Shown in pieces: positions 1 through 9,687 of a DNA stretch of 64,000 bases. The stretch is from Chitinophagaceae bacterium UBA1930 (GTDB lineage: Bacteria; Bacteroidota; Bacteroidia; Chitinophagales; Chitinophagaceae), in NCBI GenBank assembly GCA_002337145.1, contig DDFK01000003.1:310001-374000 (forward strand), written 5' to 3'. Numbering within the stretch: the first letter of the stretch is position 1; each line of letters begins with the position of its first letter. The translations under genes were made by a program, and so were the position numbers. Under the pieces are notes generated by a model. It did not search any database. It worked only from the letters and a program-made list of their open reading frames with translations, and was not told the origin of the DNA.

Positions 1-891
1 GTTTGCACTTTTGGTTACTTCCCCTTTTTTGGTAGGCTCGCTTTCTTTATGCGAAATTTCGCCCGATGCATAACGAACCCTTGCAATAGGAATTTGCCTG
101 GGTACGGATGACCATACAATGTTTTTTATTTTGGCAAGGTTCTTTGCATTCAGTTCAATAATGTTTCCGTCGCCATCGGCATCCCTTCTTATTTTGAAAT
201 CGGGTGAGCCGTTTATACATTGGTATTCTGCTGCCAGCCTTTTATCAAACTGAAGGGTTACATTGAAATTTACAATAGGTGCATCGTCGGCCAAAACATA
301 GGTAAGCGTTTGCGTGCCTTGCCCACCATTATCGTAGGTGTTGAATGTGCTTACATAATAATCAACAATATCGCCAATGGCCAGGTTGGGCACTGCAATC
401 TTGTTTTCTTTTGCTTGTTTGCTTTCTTTAAGCACTACGGCATTTTCGTCGATACTGATTTTTTGTACCGTACCGTCTGGCTTAATGACGCGTATCCCCA
501 TAAATGAATATGCTTTGTTGGCACCACGAACAGCAGCAGTTTTCGATTCTATTTTTTTAAACGTCATCTGCGAGTATTCTTCCAAAGCAGCTTTGTCGTT
601 CAGGTACACTTTTTCCCGGATGGTAGAGTAGAAACTCAGCTTGCCACCTGAATTGAAAAAACGGAACTTGAATTTGGAATCGGATTCCAGTACATGCTTC
701 TGTGCCAATATAATAACCGATTCGTTTTTGTACTGTTCGGGCAAAACGTTGCTTTCAAATATCGGGTCTTTGGTACCCCATACTTTTAGTTCTACCTCTT
801 CGGCTTTTTGTTTATAGTCTTTGCTTTGTGCATGCAGCAGTGTATTGATTGCAATGAATGCAATAAGTACAAGCAGGGATTTTTTGTTCAT
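1..891 (-). CDS. DUF3857 domain secreted protein, C-terminus beyond window
   Basis: The reading frame opens at an ATG at 891 and is still open at base 1, so only the first 297 residues are visible. It begins with a signal peptide (MNKKSLLVLIAFIAINTLLHAQ) and continues with the beta-rich DUF3857 region that in Bacteroidota normally precedes a transglutaminase-like domain. It is clearly related along its length to the N-terminal part of the protein at 22912-25194; for example both share an 'RVIKP-G---I' stretch and a 'GDI-DY' motif. It starts 17 bases after the stop of the 909-2783 gene on the same strand, so the two are probably co-transcribed. The substrate is unknown. Envelope location follows from the signal peptide. 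Confidence 0.8.
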   Translation of the reverse strand, partial: MNKKSLLVLIAFIAINTLLHAQSKDYKQKAEEVELKVWGTKDPIFESNVLPEQYKNESVIILAQKHVLESDSKFKFRFFNSGGKLSFYSTIREKVYLNDKAALEEYSQMTFKKIESKTAAVRGANKAYSFMGIRVIKPDGTVQKISIDENAVVLKESKQAKENKIAVPNLAIGDIVDYYVSTFNTYDNGGQGTQTLTYVLADDAPIVNFNVTLQFDKRLAAEYQCINGSPDFKIRRDADGDGNIIELNAKNLAKIKNIVWSSVPRQIPIARVRYASGEISHKESEPTKKGEVTKSAN

Positions 892-908
892 GGCGTATAG
901 GGTGTAGG

Positions 909-2783
909 TTATTTGGATAAAACGATTTGCTCTTTGTATTTTTCGTTCAGTTGTTTCATGAGTGTATTCCATGCAGCAAAAGTTGATTTTTGCAGGTACA
1001 CTTTTTTAATCTTTAACTGTTTGCGGTATATCAATTTACCAGCCTGTTGCTTGTAGGTAATATTGATTTCGATATTGGGATGCTGTACAATCAAATCGGC
1101 AGGCTGCGTGGTTACTTTATAACCGGCAGGAATGGTCAGTTCCGTTTCGTGTTCTATATTCATTTGAAATGGCAGCATGATATCGTTCTTGCGTTTGGCG
1201 GTATCAATAATAAAGCTGCCCACATCTTTCCTGAAATCCATTTCCACATACATATCGTTGCCAAAAGCTGTGATACCATTTTTGTATTGCAGGTCGTAAC
1301 TTATTTTAATAATGCTGTCGGTGCCCAACAGGTCAGGCGTCTTTAAGTTGGTCACTTTGTAATCCTGGTTGTCTTCTGACAGGTACCTTATCAGCGATTT
1401 TTCGATATTGTCTTTTTTAGTGCCTTGTATCTTGCTCAGCATATCGCTCCTCGCTTCACCCATATAGGTATGCACAGTAGTGCCTTTCAAGTCGGTATTC
1501 TCAATGGTCAATACCCTTTTTTCTTTGTCCAGGTTCTGGTTGGCTGTTACGGATGGGATATTGGTAAGAATGTATTTGCTTCCGTCTTCCACCAATACCT
1601 GCCTGCCTTCTATGCGTTCGGCATATTCGTTAAAGCCCATGTTGGTTTCCGTTCCATCCAGGAAGTAGGTTTTGCCATTGTACATCCATGCGGCAATCAT
1701 GTGGTTGTGTACACTTAATATTGGTGTTGACAAATCGTAGGCAATATGGTTGGTACCAATCCAGCATAGGCGGGCATCTAATCCCAAACCTTTCACCAAT
1801 CCTTTTATCAGGTTGGCCATGCCTTTGCAATCGCCATATTTTTTGTTGAGCACATCCATTGCCTTTGCCGGTTTAAAACCTGCAATGCCATCTTCAAAAG
1901 CTATGTAGCGTACGTTTTGCTGTACCCAATTGGTAATGGTTTTTACCTTGTTCACATCGCCTGTAATGCCTTTGGTTATTTCCTGTGCCTTTGCAGCCAA
2001 TGCTGCATTGTCGTCTCCTACTTGCTGCACTAGGTCGTAGCACCATTTGTATTGGTCGGCTATGGTTTTGAAATAAGTAATGGTACCTGCATCCAGCACG
2101 GCTTCCTTGCTCATGATTAACACATGCGGGTATACGTATGAGTGGCCGGGAGCATTGGGCTCGGATTCAAAAGCAGGCAGGTTGGTGATGGTATAGGTGT
2201 AGATGTCTGCATCTTCCTTGCTGCTATATTCTACTTTTTTTACAATCTGGTTGCTACCAAAATTCATTTCCTTCAGTTCGCATTTCATCCAGCGGGGTAT
2301 GGAGAAGGTGATGGTTTTATTCTCCACAAAAAACTCTTCATTAAAAAACACCCTTGAAAAGTAGCGTGGGTCTTTGTGTGTTTTTTTTAGCTTCACTTCG
2401 CTTCTTGCATCTTTTTTGCCCAATGGCAGACCGAAGTAGCACACCCTTGCATCGGAGTAGAAAATATCTTTTACGGAATAGTAGTCGTACTTGGGGCTAA
2501 TGTATTTGTTCTTTTTCCCATCTGTATAAATGTCCACATCATCTATCGTTTCCATGTCATTGTACATTTCCACAAATAGTAGCTGGTCCCTTATTTCACG
2601 GCAGTGGTACTTTACATCGTATTCTTCTTTTATTACAACGGGGTTATCGCCTTTGTTTTTTTGAAAGTAGAAACTCTGCGTTTTGTTTTCTATCACGATG
2701 TTTTTGTCGCCATCGGAAGCATTTGAAAATAAACAGCAAACCAAGGGGATTGCCAAAAGGAGAAGTTTTTTTCTGAGTTGCAT
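909..2783 (-). CDS. DUF3857 / transglutaminase-like secreted protein
   Basis: I place the start at the ATG at 2783 (624 residues) rather than at the more upstream in-frame start at 2894, because MQLRKKLLLLAIPLVCCLFSNA is a good signal peptide and the upstream 37 residues are not. The N-terminal half is DUF3857. The second half holds a transglutaminase-like fold with an apparently complete Cys-His-Asp triad: 'KYGDCKGMA' (Cys), 'SVHNHMIAAW' (His) and 'FLDGTE' (Asp). Members of this family are envelope proteins with suspected peptide-crosslinking or protease-like activity; the substrate is not known. It is the upstream gene of a tandem pair with 1-891. Confidence 0.87.
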   Translation of the reverse strand: MQLRKKLLLLAIPLVCCLFSNASDGDKNIVIENKTQSFYFQKNKGDNPVVIKEEYDVKYHCREIRDQLLFVEMYNDMETIDDVDIYTDGKKNKYISPKYDYYSVKDIFYSDARVCYFGLPLGKKDARSEVKLKKTHKDPRYFSRVFFNEEFFVENKTITFSIPRWMKCELKEMNFGSNQIVKKVEYSSKEDADIYTYTITNLPAFESEPNAPGHSYVYPHVLIMSKEAVLDAGTITYFKTIADQYKWCYDLVQQVGDDNAALAAKAQEITKGITGDVNKVKTITNWVQQNVRYIAFEDGIAGFKPAKAMDVLNKKYGDCKGMANLIKGLVKGLGLDARLCWIGTNHIAYDLSTPILSVHNHMIAAWMYNGKTYFLDGTETNMGFNEYAERIEGRQVLVEDGSKYILTNIPSVTANQNLDKEKRVLTIENTDLKGTTVHTYMGEARSDMLSKIQGTKKDNIEKSLIRYLSEDNQDYKVTNLKTPDLLGTDSIIKISYDLQYKNGITAFGNDMYVEMDFRKDVGSFIIDTAKRKNDIMLPFQMNIEHETELTIPAGYKVTTQPADLIVQHPNIEINITYKQQAGKLIYRKQLKIKKVYLQKSTFAAWNTLMKQLNEKYKEQIVLSK

Positions 2784-2883
2784 AAAGGGTTGATTCGTTA
2801 AGGGTTTTTTCCCGTTTAGGTGAATATGAAAATAAAGGCTAAACTGATACCATCCAAAAAACGGGTATATCGTAGCATAAAAA

Positions 2884-2906
2884 AGCCGCCCCAAAACAGG
2901 GCGGCT
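2884..2906 (-). terminator. Rho-independent terminator after doxX-like gene
   Basis: A 7-bp GC-only stem (GCCGCCC / GGGCGGC) with a 7-base loop, followed on the minus strand by a T-rich run. It lies 23 bases past the stop of the DoxX gene. Confidence 0.85.
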
Positions 2907-2928
2907 TGAAATTATTGATTCAGGCAGC

Positions 2929-3339
2929 TTATTTTTTATTGATCAATCCATCAACACTGTACCTGCCCGGGCCTGTTATCAGCAAAACAAGGTATGGTAC
3001 CAGGAACAGGGCTGCTGCCTGGCCTTTTCCAAAGAAGTCGCCACCGTGTGCCATGTATAAAGCTACTGTCATGTTTATCACCAAAGGAATTAAAGCCAGT
3101 CTGGTAAACAAACCCAATATTAATAGTGCGGCACAAAAGAATTCAGCAAAAACAGAAAGGCTTAACGAAACGGTAGAGCTTAATCTCATAAAGGATAGAA
3201 AGCTGCTTTTCATGGCAGCAAAATGAACCAGTTTATCATAACCATGTGGTATCATCAATATACCTATACCAACCCTTAAAATAAAAAGGGAGATGTTGAG
3301 TGCAGTTTGTGATACAGTAACAGAAAACAGTTTTTTCAT
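2929..3339 (-). CDS. DoxX family membrane protein
   Basis: 136 residues with four predicted membrane helices, starting MKKLFSVTVSQTALNISLFILRV. The N-terminal 'LRVGIGILMIPHGYDKL' segment and the later 'FAEFFCAALLILGLFTRLA' segment match the DoxX/SURF4-like pattern. DoxX proteins are inner-membrane proteins of uncertain function, in some species linked to thiol or sulfur redox. It forms its own transcription unit, bounded by a terminator at 2884-2906 downstream and by the RND operon terminator upstream. The family assignment is firm; the function is not. Confidence 0.85.
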   Translation of the reverse strand: MKKLFSVTVSQTALNISLFILRVGIGILMIPHGYDKLVHFAAMKSSFLSFMRLSSTVSLSLSVFAEFFCAALLILGLFTRLALIPLVINMTVALYMAHGGDFFGKGQAAALFLVPYLVLLITGPGRYSVDGLINKK

Positions 3340-3406
3340 GGTATGATGGTTTTAGTATTGCCACAATATTACCAATTTCTTTTGTAGCAATATCGCCCAT
3401 AAAAAA

Positions 3407-3432
3407 GACCGCTGCAAAAATTTGCAACGGCC
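3407..3432 (-). terminator. Terminator of the RND efflux operon
   Basis: A 12-bp imperfect stem (GGCCGTTGCAAA paired with TTTGCAGCGGTC, using G-U pairs), followed on the minus strand by TTTTTT. It is 25 bases beyond the stop codon of the RND transporter. Confidence 0.85.
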
Positions 3433-3457
3433 TTTACTCAACCAAAACCAACTATGT

Positions 3458-6400
3458 TTATTTGGCAGGTGCCTCTTTCAATTTACCAAACCAAACCTTT
3501 TTGCCTTGCAGTCTTCTTACCAGTAGCATTATACCAACTAGTATAAAAAACAGAGGTCCTGTAAATCCTAGCAAGGCCACGAACTTAGTGCCGTAGAATT
3601 TATCCATTGGCCTTCTTAGCCTTTCGCTGATGAGGTACATACTTGGTACCATGATCAGTGTAAGGAAGAAGGAGAATATCAGACCAAAAATAATCGTCCA
3701 GCTTAATGGACCCCAGAACACCACACTGTCACCACCAAAGAAAATATGTGGGTTAAAGTGTTGGAACATGGAAGCGAAATCGATGTTGAAACCAACAGCC
3801 AAAGGCAATAGACCAAGTATGGTAGCCAATGCTGTAAGCAATACCGGTATGATACGGATCTTACCTGCCTGTATAGCGGCTTCCCTTGTTTTGTAACCTC
3901 TGCCACGAAGCTCGTCGGTAAACTCAATTAGCAGGATACCGTTCTTGATTACGATACCAGCCAAACCAACAATACCTACGCCCACCATAATCATGGCCAT
4001 GCTCCAACCAGTAATTGCGTAACCGATAAACACCCCGATAATGGAGAAGAATATTTCGGTCAATACAATGAATGGCTTGCTGACGCTCTTGAATTGCAGC
4101 ACCAGTATCAGGAAGATCAAGAGCAGCGAAGAAAGCATTGCCAGGCCAAGGAAGCTCATGGTTTCTGCCTGTTGTTCGCCTTCACCGGTCTGTTTGATGG
4201 TAACATCGCCAGGTATCTTTGTCTTGCTTTTGAATTCGGCAATATGCTTGGCCAGCTCTTCATTGGCCGGTCCTGTTAAGGATGGGTCCGTAATGTTTGA
4301 CTGTAACTGAATACAACGTTTTACGTTCTTTCTCTTTACACCACCCGATGTTGTTGTGTAATCAACCGTAGCAACTGCATTTAATGGCACTTGCCTAACC
4401 TTACCTTGCATAGCCATATCGCGGAAGGTAAGTTTCAGGTTCATCAAATCGTTGATGTTGTTGCGTTGCAAATCGGAATAGCGAACCTGTATCTTGTATT
4501 CGTCTTCGCCATCTTTCAGCTTGCTAGCCTCTTTACCAAATACGGCAGCACGTAGTTCCATACCAATCTGTGCCGTGCTCAAACCTTCGCGTAGTGCCCT
4601 TTCACGGTCAATGTTAATGGTAATTTCAGGGTTCACTAAATCAACATCGGCTTTCAGGCTTTCCACACCGGCTACACGGTTTGTATCCAAGTGGTTGAGC
4701 AATTTGGTTGCAACAGATGATATTTCGTCAAAGTTGTCGCCAGCAATTTCAATGTTCACGGGCGGGTCTGTTGGCGGGCCGCCGTTTTCTTTTTCAACAG
4801 AAATTTCTGCCCCGGCAATACCGGCCTGCATCTGTTTCCTGATTTCATCCAAGAAAGGTTGTGAGCTTTTGCCTTCACGTTTTTCAAATTCCACAAAAGA
4901 GATCTGTATCCTTCCCAGGTTGCTTTGCGTGCTCCTGTTATTGTCTTGCGGGTTGTTTGCACTGATGGCAACGTTTGAGATGATACTTTCCACGATGCCA
5001 TGTTTGGATGGCAATTCTTTGTCCAGTACTTTGTACACACGTTTTTCCAGTATCCTTGTTACAGAGTCTGTTGTTTCTGTGCTGGTACCGATAGGCATTT
5101 TGAGGTACACATAAATAAAGTTGGGATCGCCACTTGGGAAGAATGGCTTGGGGTTGTTTCTTGCACCCAATGCCATTACCGCAACAATGAACAAACCGAA
5201 GAGGCTTGCAAATAACCAGCCTGGCCTTCTGCCTTTCAATACCCAGTGCAATAGTTTTTCGTAGCGGTTCATCATGCCAGGCAGTAGCCTTTCCTGGAAG
5301 AAGTGTATAACACCCCTTAATACATAGTTGTTGAAGATCATTAACAGCGACATGAAGATGAGGAAGTTGCCCAGCCCATGCCAGCTTGCCAAATTGAACA
5401 GTACACCAAATGCAATGAATACCCAGAACCATCTTGATTTGAACACATGGTTCTTTGGTTTTTCAAACTCACGGCCTTCGGGGTGCATGAAGCTTACAGC
5501 AAATACCGGGTTGATGATAAAGGCCACAATCAATGAAGCGGTTAGTGTCAATATCAACATGGTGGGCAGGTAAATCATGAACTTACCAATGAGCCCTTTC
5601 CATAACAGCAAGGGGAAGAATGGAGCAAGCGTTGTTAATGTACCAGCCAGTACGGGAACAAATATCTCGCCTGCTGCTTCTTTTGCTGCACGCTCTACTT
5701 TTACTTTTCCGTTGTTGTATATACGGTGGGTATTTTCAATTACCACAATGGCATCGTCCACAATAATTCCGAGACCAAACAACAACGCAAACAGCACAAT
5801 GAAGTTGAGCGTTACGTGTGTGCCCACTATAAAGTCTGCCGCAGGCAAAAACATAAACGCCACAAATACGCTGAGCGGTACGCTGAGTGCAACAAAGAAT
5901 GCATTGGTTACACCCATGAAGAACATGAGTACCAACAGTACCAGTATGAAACCGATAATGATGGTGTTTACAAGGTCCTTGAAGGATGTGGCAGTTTGTT
6001 TACTTTGGTCGCCGGTTATTACAACATTCAATTTGTCTTTTGGTGGAATCTGTCCTTTCTCCTGCATTTCGGTTACAATGCCCTTGATTTTTTCGGCAGC
6101 ATTGATAAGGTTTTCACCACTACGTTTTACGATGTTCAGTGTAACCACGTTCTTGCCATCCAAACGTGCATAGCTTTCTGTTTCTTTTACGGTGTCAATA
6201 ATCTGTGCCACGTCTTTTAAGTAAATGGCACCGCCGCTTGGGTTACGTACCACAATGCTACGCATGTCGTTGGCCGAAAGGAACTGGCCCTTTACACGCA
6301 GGGTCCTCTTCATGTCACCAACGGAAACAAGGCCACCACTGATGTCATGGTTTTCGTAGCTGATGGCATTGCTGATGTCTGTAAAGGAAAGTTCGGCAGC

Positions 6401-7027
6401 CTGCATTTTGTAGGGGTCCACATTTATCTGTATTTCCCTTTCAGGTGCACCCACAATATCTGCACGGTTTATCTCGGTAAGCTCCTCAAACCTGTCCTGC
6501 ATCTTGTCGGCATATTTCTTTAGCGTCATACCATCATAATCGCCACTGATGTTTACATACATAATGGGCATTTCGCTAAAGTCAAATTCCATTACGTTGG
6601 GTTGCGATGTAAGGTCGTTTGGCAGGTCGGTCTGTGCCTTGTCTACCGCATCTTTTACTTTCTGTTTTGCTACCTCGGGTTTTATATCGGTATCAAACTC
6701 CACTACAATGGCACTAAAGTCCTGTTGCGAGGTGGACTGTATCTTTTTAACCTTTGCACCGCTAATGCCTTTCAATTGTTTTTCAATTGGCCGGGTTACA
6801 AGGTTTTCTATATCTTTTGCCGAGTTGCCCACATATACCGTTTGTACATAAATGGTAGGTACAACAATATCGGGAAACTGTTCCTTGGGCAATGTGTTGA
6901 ACTTGAACATGCCGTACAAGGAAATGAGAATGGTTATTACGTAGATAGCAGTCTTATTGTCAACAGCCCAACTGGTGGGTTTAAACTGTTTGAACTTTTT
7001 TGCTATCCCTTCTATGAATTGATGCAT
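3458..7027 (-). CDS. RND efflux transporter permease (AcrB/HAE1-like)
   Basis: At 1189 residues it has the usual size and layout of an RND permease: a first helix at about residues 27-44, a large periplasmic loop, a helix bundle, a second loop and a second bundle. It shows the family signature 'GLGIIVDDAIVVIENTHR' in the first bundle, and 'PEQFPDIVVPTIYVQTVY' just after the first helix. It exports small molecules by proton exchange together with the adaptor and outer-membrane channel encoded immediately upstream in the same operon (74 bases after the adaptor gene). The cargo cannot be told from sequence. A TetR repressor at the head of the operon suggests induction by a ligand. Confidence 0.96.
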   Translation of the reverse strand: MHQFIEGIAKKFKQFKPTSWAVDNKTAIYVITILISLYGMFKFNTLPKEQFPDIVVPTIYVQTVYVGNSAKDIENLVTRPIEKQLKGISGAKVKKIQSTSQQDFSAIVVEFDTDIKPEVAKQKVKDAVDKAQTDLPNDLTSQPNVMEFDFSEMPIMYVNISGDYDGMTLKKYADKMQDRFEELTEINRADIVGAPEREIQINVDPYKMQAAELSFTDISNAISYENHDISGGLVSVGDMKRTLRVKGQFLSANDMRSIVVRNPSGGAIYLKDVAQIIDTVKETESYARLDGKNVVTLNIVKRSGENLINAAEKIKGIVTEMQEKGQIPPKDKLNVVITGDQSKQTATSFKDLVNTIIIGFILVLLVLMFFMGVTNAFFVALSVPLSVFVAFMFLPAADFIVGTHVTLNFIVLFALLFGLGIIVDDAIVVIENTHRIYNNGKVKVERAAKEAAGEIFVPVLAGTLTTLAPFFPLLLWKGLIGKFMIYLPTMLILTLTASLIVAFIINPVFAVSFMHPEGREFEKPKNHVFKSRWFWVFIAFGVLFNLASWHGLGNFLIFMSLLMIFNNYVLRGVIHFFQERLLPGMMNRYEKLLHWVLKGRRPGWLFASLFGLFIVAVMALGARNNPKPFFPSGDPNFIYVYLKMPIGTSTETTDSVTRILEKRVYKVLDKELPSKHGIVESIISNVAISANNPQDNNRSTQSNLGRIQISFVEFEKREGKSSQPFLDEIRKQMQAGIAGAEISVEKENGGPPTDPPVNIEIAGDNFDEISSVATKLLNHLDTNRVAGVESLKADVDLVNPEITINIDRERALREGLSTAQIGMELRAAVFGKEASKLKDGEDEYKIQVRYSDLQRNNINDLMNLKLTFRDMAMQGKVRQVPLNAVATVDYTTTSGGVKRKNVKRCIQLQSNITDPSLTGPANEELAKHIAEFKSKTKIPGDVTIKQTGEGEQQAETMSFLGLAMLSSLLLIFLILVLQFKSVSKPFIVLTEIFFSIIGVFIGYAITGWSMAMIMVGVGIVGLAGIVIKNGILLIEFTDELRGRGYKTREAAIQAGKIRIIPVLLTALATILGLLPLAVGFNIDFASMFQHFNPHIFFGGDSVVFWGPLSWTIIFGLIFSFFLTLIMVPSMYLISERLRRPMDKFYGTKFVALLGFTGPLFFILVGIMLLVRRLQGKKVWFGKLKEAPAK

Positions 7028-7101
7028 AATTGTTTTTTTTGGTAGTCAAACTTTTTCTTGGTGCAACCATCTTCCTGTTACATACTTATTTGTACAGTAC
7101 C

Positions 7102-8304
7102 TTATTTGGTATCCGCTTTCAATGACTGTCCATCGTACACGTTTTGGTAACCGTCTGTAATCAGTTGCTCGCCTGCGGTTACGCCACTTTTTACTTCAAT
7201 GTTTTGGCCATATAATTCGCCTACAACAATCTGTTTTTTCCTGGCTACCAGTTTGCCGCCTTCTTTTACTGCTACATACACAAACTTGCCTTTGTCATCG
7301 GTGCCCACTGCATTCACAGGAACGGTGATGGCATTCTTTGCAAAGTAATCTTGTATCTTAACCTGTGCTATCTGGTTGGGACGGGCCACACCATCTGCTG
7401 GCAGTTTGCCTTCTATGGTAAAGCTCCTGCTTAAAGCATTGATTGTTTTGCTGGAGAAGGAAACAGCAACATTGTTGTATGTTTTGTTGTTTAGGTCTGG
7501 AAGCACGATCATCATTTTGGAGCCGTTGCTTACTTTGCCCGCAAAGTTCTCAGGTACTTCGGCAGTAACTTTTAATGTGCTGGTGTTTACGATCTGTATT
7601 TGCGGAGTATTTGTACCTGCAACATTTCCGGTAAATGTTTCGCCAACACGTATGTTCACTTCGTCGGCAACGCCATCCACATCGCTGTACACATTGCTGG
7701 CATTGGCTTGCTCCTGTACGGTCTTCACATTTTCTTCTGCTGCTTTCAATTGTTTTTCCAGGCCGTCCACATTGGTTTTTGCACTAAGCAATTGTACTTC
7801 GGTGCCTATGCCTTGTTTCCACAAATTATTTTGCCTGTTGTAGATGTCTTTTGCGTAGGCAAGCTGTGTCTTGATTGTTTCAAGCCCTTGCTTTGTTGCT
7901 GTTACTTGTTGCCTTATCAAGGCATCATCCAGCTTCAACAGCAACTGTCCTTTCTTTACATAGTCGCCTTTTTTTACATATACAGCTTTTACCTGACCGG
8001 GGCCAAGACGTGGGGTAATAATGGAGATATTGTCTGCATCTACTTTTCCTTGCAGGTCTATGTAATGTGTAAAGTCGCTAGCCGTAATGGGCATAACGCC
8101 TACCAGTTTTGCAATGTCTTCTTTCTTTGTTGTATCAAGCTTTGCAATGTCTTTTTCCAGGCCTTTTATTTTATCGGCAGTTTTTGCCTGTTCGGCTTTC
8201 AGCTTTTCCAGTTCGGCTTTTTTTTGTGTCAGCTCGTCTTTTGCACCGCAGGATGCAAGTGTTATGGTAGCTGCAACAAATAATATTCTTGTTATCTTTT
8301 GCAT
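7102..8304 (-). CDS. RND efflux periplasmic adaptor lipoprotein
   Basis: 400 residues. The N-terminus MQKITRILFVAATITLASC ends in a lipobox with acylated Cys19. A charged coiled coil follows (about residues 25-65, 'KKAELEKLKAEQAKTADK...'), then the HlyD-type barrel-sandwich region ('VKAVYVKKGDYVKKGQLLLKLDD'), an alpha-hairpin and a beta-barrel. It bridges the RND pump and the TolC channel. It lies 31 bases after the tolC-like gene and 74 bases before the pump gene, all on one strand. The extra coiled coil before the sandwich domain is a Bacteroidota-style extension. Confidence 0.95.
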   Translation of the reverse strand: MQKITRILFVAATITLASCGAKDELTQKKAELEKLKAEQAKTADKIKGLEKDIAKLDTTKKEDIAKLVGVMPITASDFTHYIDLQGKVDADNISIITPRLGPGQVKAVYVKKGDYVKKGQLLLKLDDALIRQQVTATKQGLETIKTQLAYAKDIYNRQNNLWKQGIGTEVQLLSAKTNVDGLEKQLKAAEENVKTVQEQANASNVYSDVDGVADEVNIRVGETFTGNVAGTNTPQIQIVNTSTLKVTAEVPENFAGKVSNGSKMMIVLPDLNNKTYNNVAVSFSSKTINALSRSFTIEGKLPADGVARPNQIAQVKIQDYFAKNAITVPVNAVGTDDKGKFVYVAVKEGGKLVARKKQIVVGELYGQNIEVKSGVTAGEQLITDGYQNVYDGQSLKADTK

Positions 8305-8335
8305 ATAGAATCAATTTATGTTTTGGTTTGTTTGA

Positions 8336-9682
8336 TTAAAGTTTTCCTGTTGCTTTTAAGAAATCGACCTTGGCAATAATGGCGTCGTACAAAGCAGCTA
8401 TATAATTTGTTTGGGCTGTTTTTAAGTCCACTTGTGCTGTATTGATTTCTGTATTGCTACCTAAACCTGCTTCAAATTTTTTCTTGGTTTGATAGTAAAC
8501 GGTTTCTGCCAATTGCATGTTCTTTTTTTGAAAGTCCATGGTCTGTATAGCCGTATTGAATTTCAGTTTTGCGGTTTCAACATCGTTATCAATAGTAAGT
8601 TTTAGATTATCGATGTTGTTTACGGTTTGTTGCAGTTCCAGCTTGGATTGCTTCACTTTTGCATCTTTACCAAACCCGCTGAATATAGGTACTGAAAGGT
8701 TGAGGCCAACGTATGAAATATCGTACCAGTCGCCCTTGCCAAAGAAGGTAAAAGTTTGACGATATGCTTGTTTGCCATATACACCTGTGGCAGACAATGA
8801 TGGCAAATAGCTTAGCTTGTAGCGTTTGATGTTGAACTCGTTCAGCTTTTTTGCAAGCTGCAGGTATTGGTAGTCTTGCCTGTCGTTGTAGTTCACACTA
8901 TCAGCCAAGGCACCTGCTTTGATATCGCTGTCTGTTATCTTGTCTGTTAGTACCAGTGTTTCTTTAACAGGCATGCCAATCAATGTTTTCAGGCCCAGGT
9001 AACCTGTTTCGATATTGTTGAGGGCTTTCTGCTTTTCTGTTTTCAGGTTAATCAACTGTACATCCAGCTTATCCACGTCAAGCCTTTCTGCAAAGCCGTT
9101 CTTGAATATTTCGTAAGTATCGTGTTTCAGTTTTTCCAGACGGCTGATATTGGAATCGAGCAGTTCTATCTGTGTTTTGCTCACCACAAGCTGGTAGTAA
9201 ATCTTGTACACGTTTACCCTGATCATTTCTTCGGTAACATCCACATTTTTCTTGGCAAACTCAATGGATGTTTTCCTTGCCTGCAAGCCAACAAAAACCT
9301 GTCCGTCAAAAAGCAACTGCTGCAATTGCACCATTGCACTTGAGCTGTATTTTACACCGAACTCAACGGGCAACAGGGTTCCTGGCTGGCCAACAAAATC
9401 TCCGGGAATTACCTGGGTTGGCACTTTTATATAATCCGTTAGCGAACCGCTTACACCTAGTGATGGATAGGCAGCGGCAGTAATGCCCCTGTTTTCCTGT
9501 TCTTGGATCTGGATAGCAAGCAATGCATTCTTTACTTGCGTATTGTTTTTCTTTGCATAGTCAACTGCCTGCTGAATGGAGAATTCATGCGTTACTGTTG
9601 GCGTTTGTGCGTTTACGGTTATGCCTGTGGCAACGCACCATAGCAACATCAGCACCAGTTGTATTGGTCTTCGTTTCTTCAT
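8336..9682 (-). CDS. TolC family outer membrane efflux protein
   Basis: 448 residues with signal peptide MKKRRPIQLVLMLLWCVATGITVNAQ. Two long helical repeat regions typical of TolC follow ('QQAVDYAKKNNTQVKNALLAIQIQEQENRG' near the start and 'KFEAGLGSNTEINTAQVDLKTAQTNYIAALYD' near the end). It forms the outer-membrane duct of the tripartite pump. The gene begins 5 bases after the TetR gene stops, so the two are almost certainly on one transcript and repression also controls the repressor. Confidence 0.95.
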   Translation of the reverse strand: MKKRRPIQLVLMLLWCVATGITVNAQTPTVTHEFSIQQAVDYAKKNNTQVKNALLAIQIQEQENRGITAAAYPSLGVSGSLTDYIKVPTQVIPGDFVGQPGTLLPVEFGVKYSSSAMVQLQQLLFDGQVFVGLQARKTSIEFAKKNVDVTEEMIRVNVYKIYYQLVVSKTQIELLDSNISRLEKLKHDTYEIFKNGFAERLDVDKLDVQLINLKTEKQKALNNIETGYLGLKTLIGMPVKETLVLTDKITDSDIKAGALADSVNYNDRQDYQYLQLAKKLNEFNIKRYKLSYLPSLSATGVYGKQAYRQTFTFFGKGDWYDISYVGLNLSVPIFSGFGKDAKVKQSKLELQQTVNNIDNLKLTIDNDVETAKLKFNTAIQTMDFQKKNMQLAETVYYQTKKKFEAGLGSNTEINTAQVDLKTAQTNYIAALYDAIIAKVDFLKATGKL

Positions 9683-9687
9683 ACGCT

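Noticed and set aside
4041..6851. Long open frames on the plus strand opposite the RND pump
   Set aside because: They mirror the codon pattern of the pump gene on the other strand and show no domain of their own.
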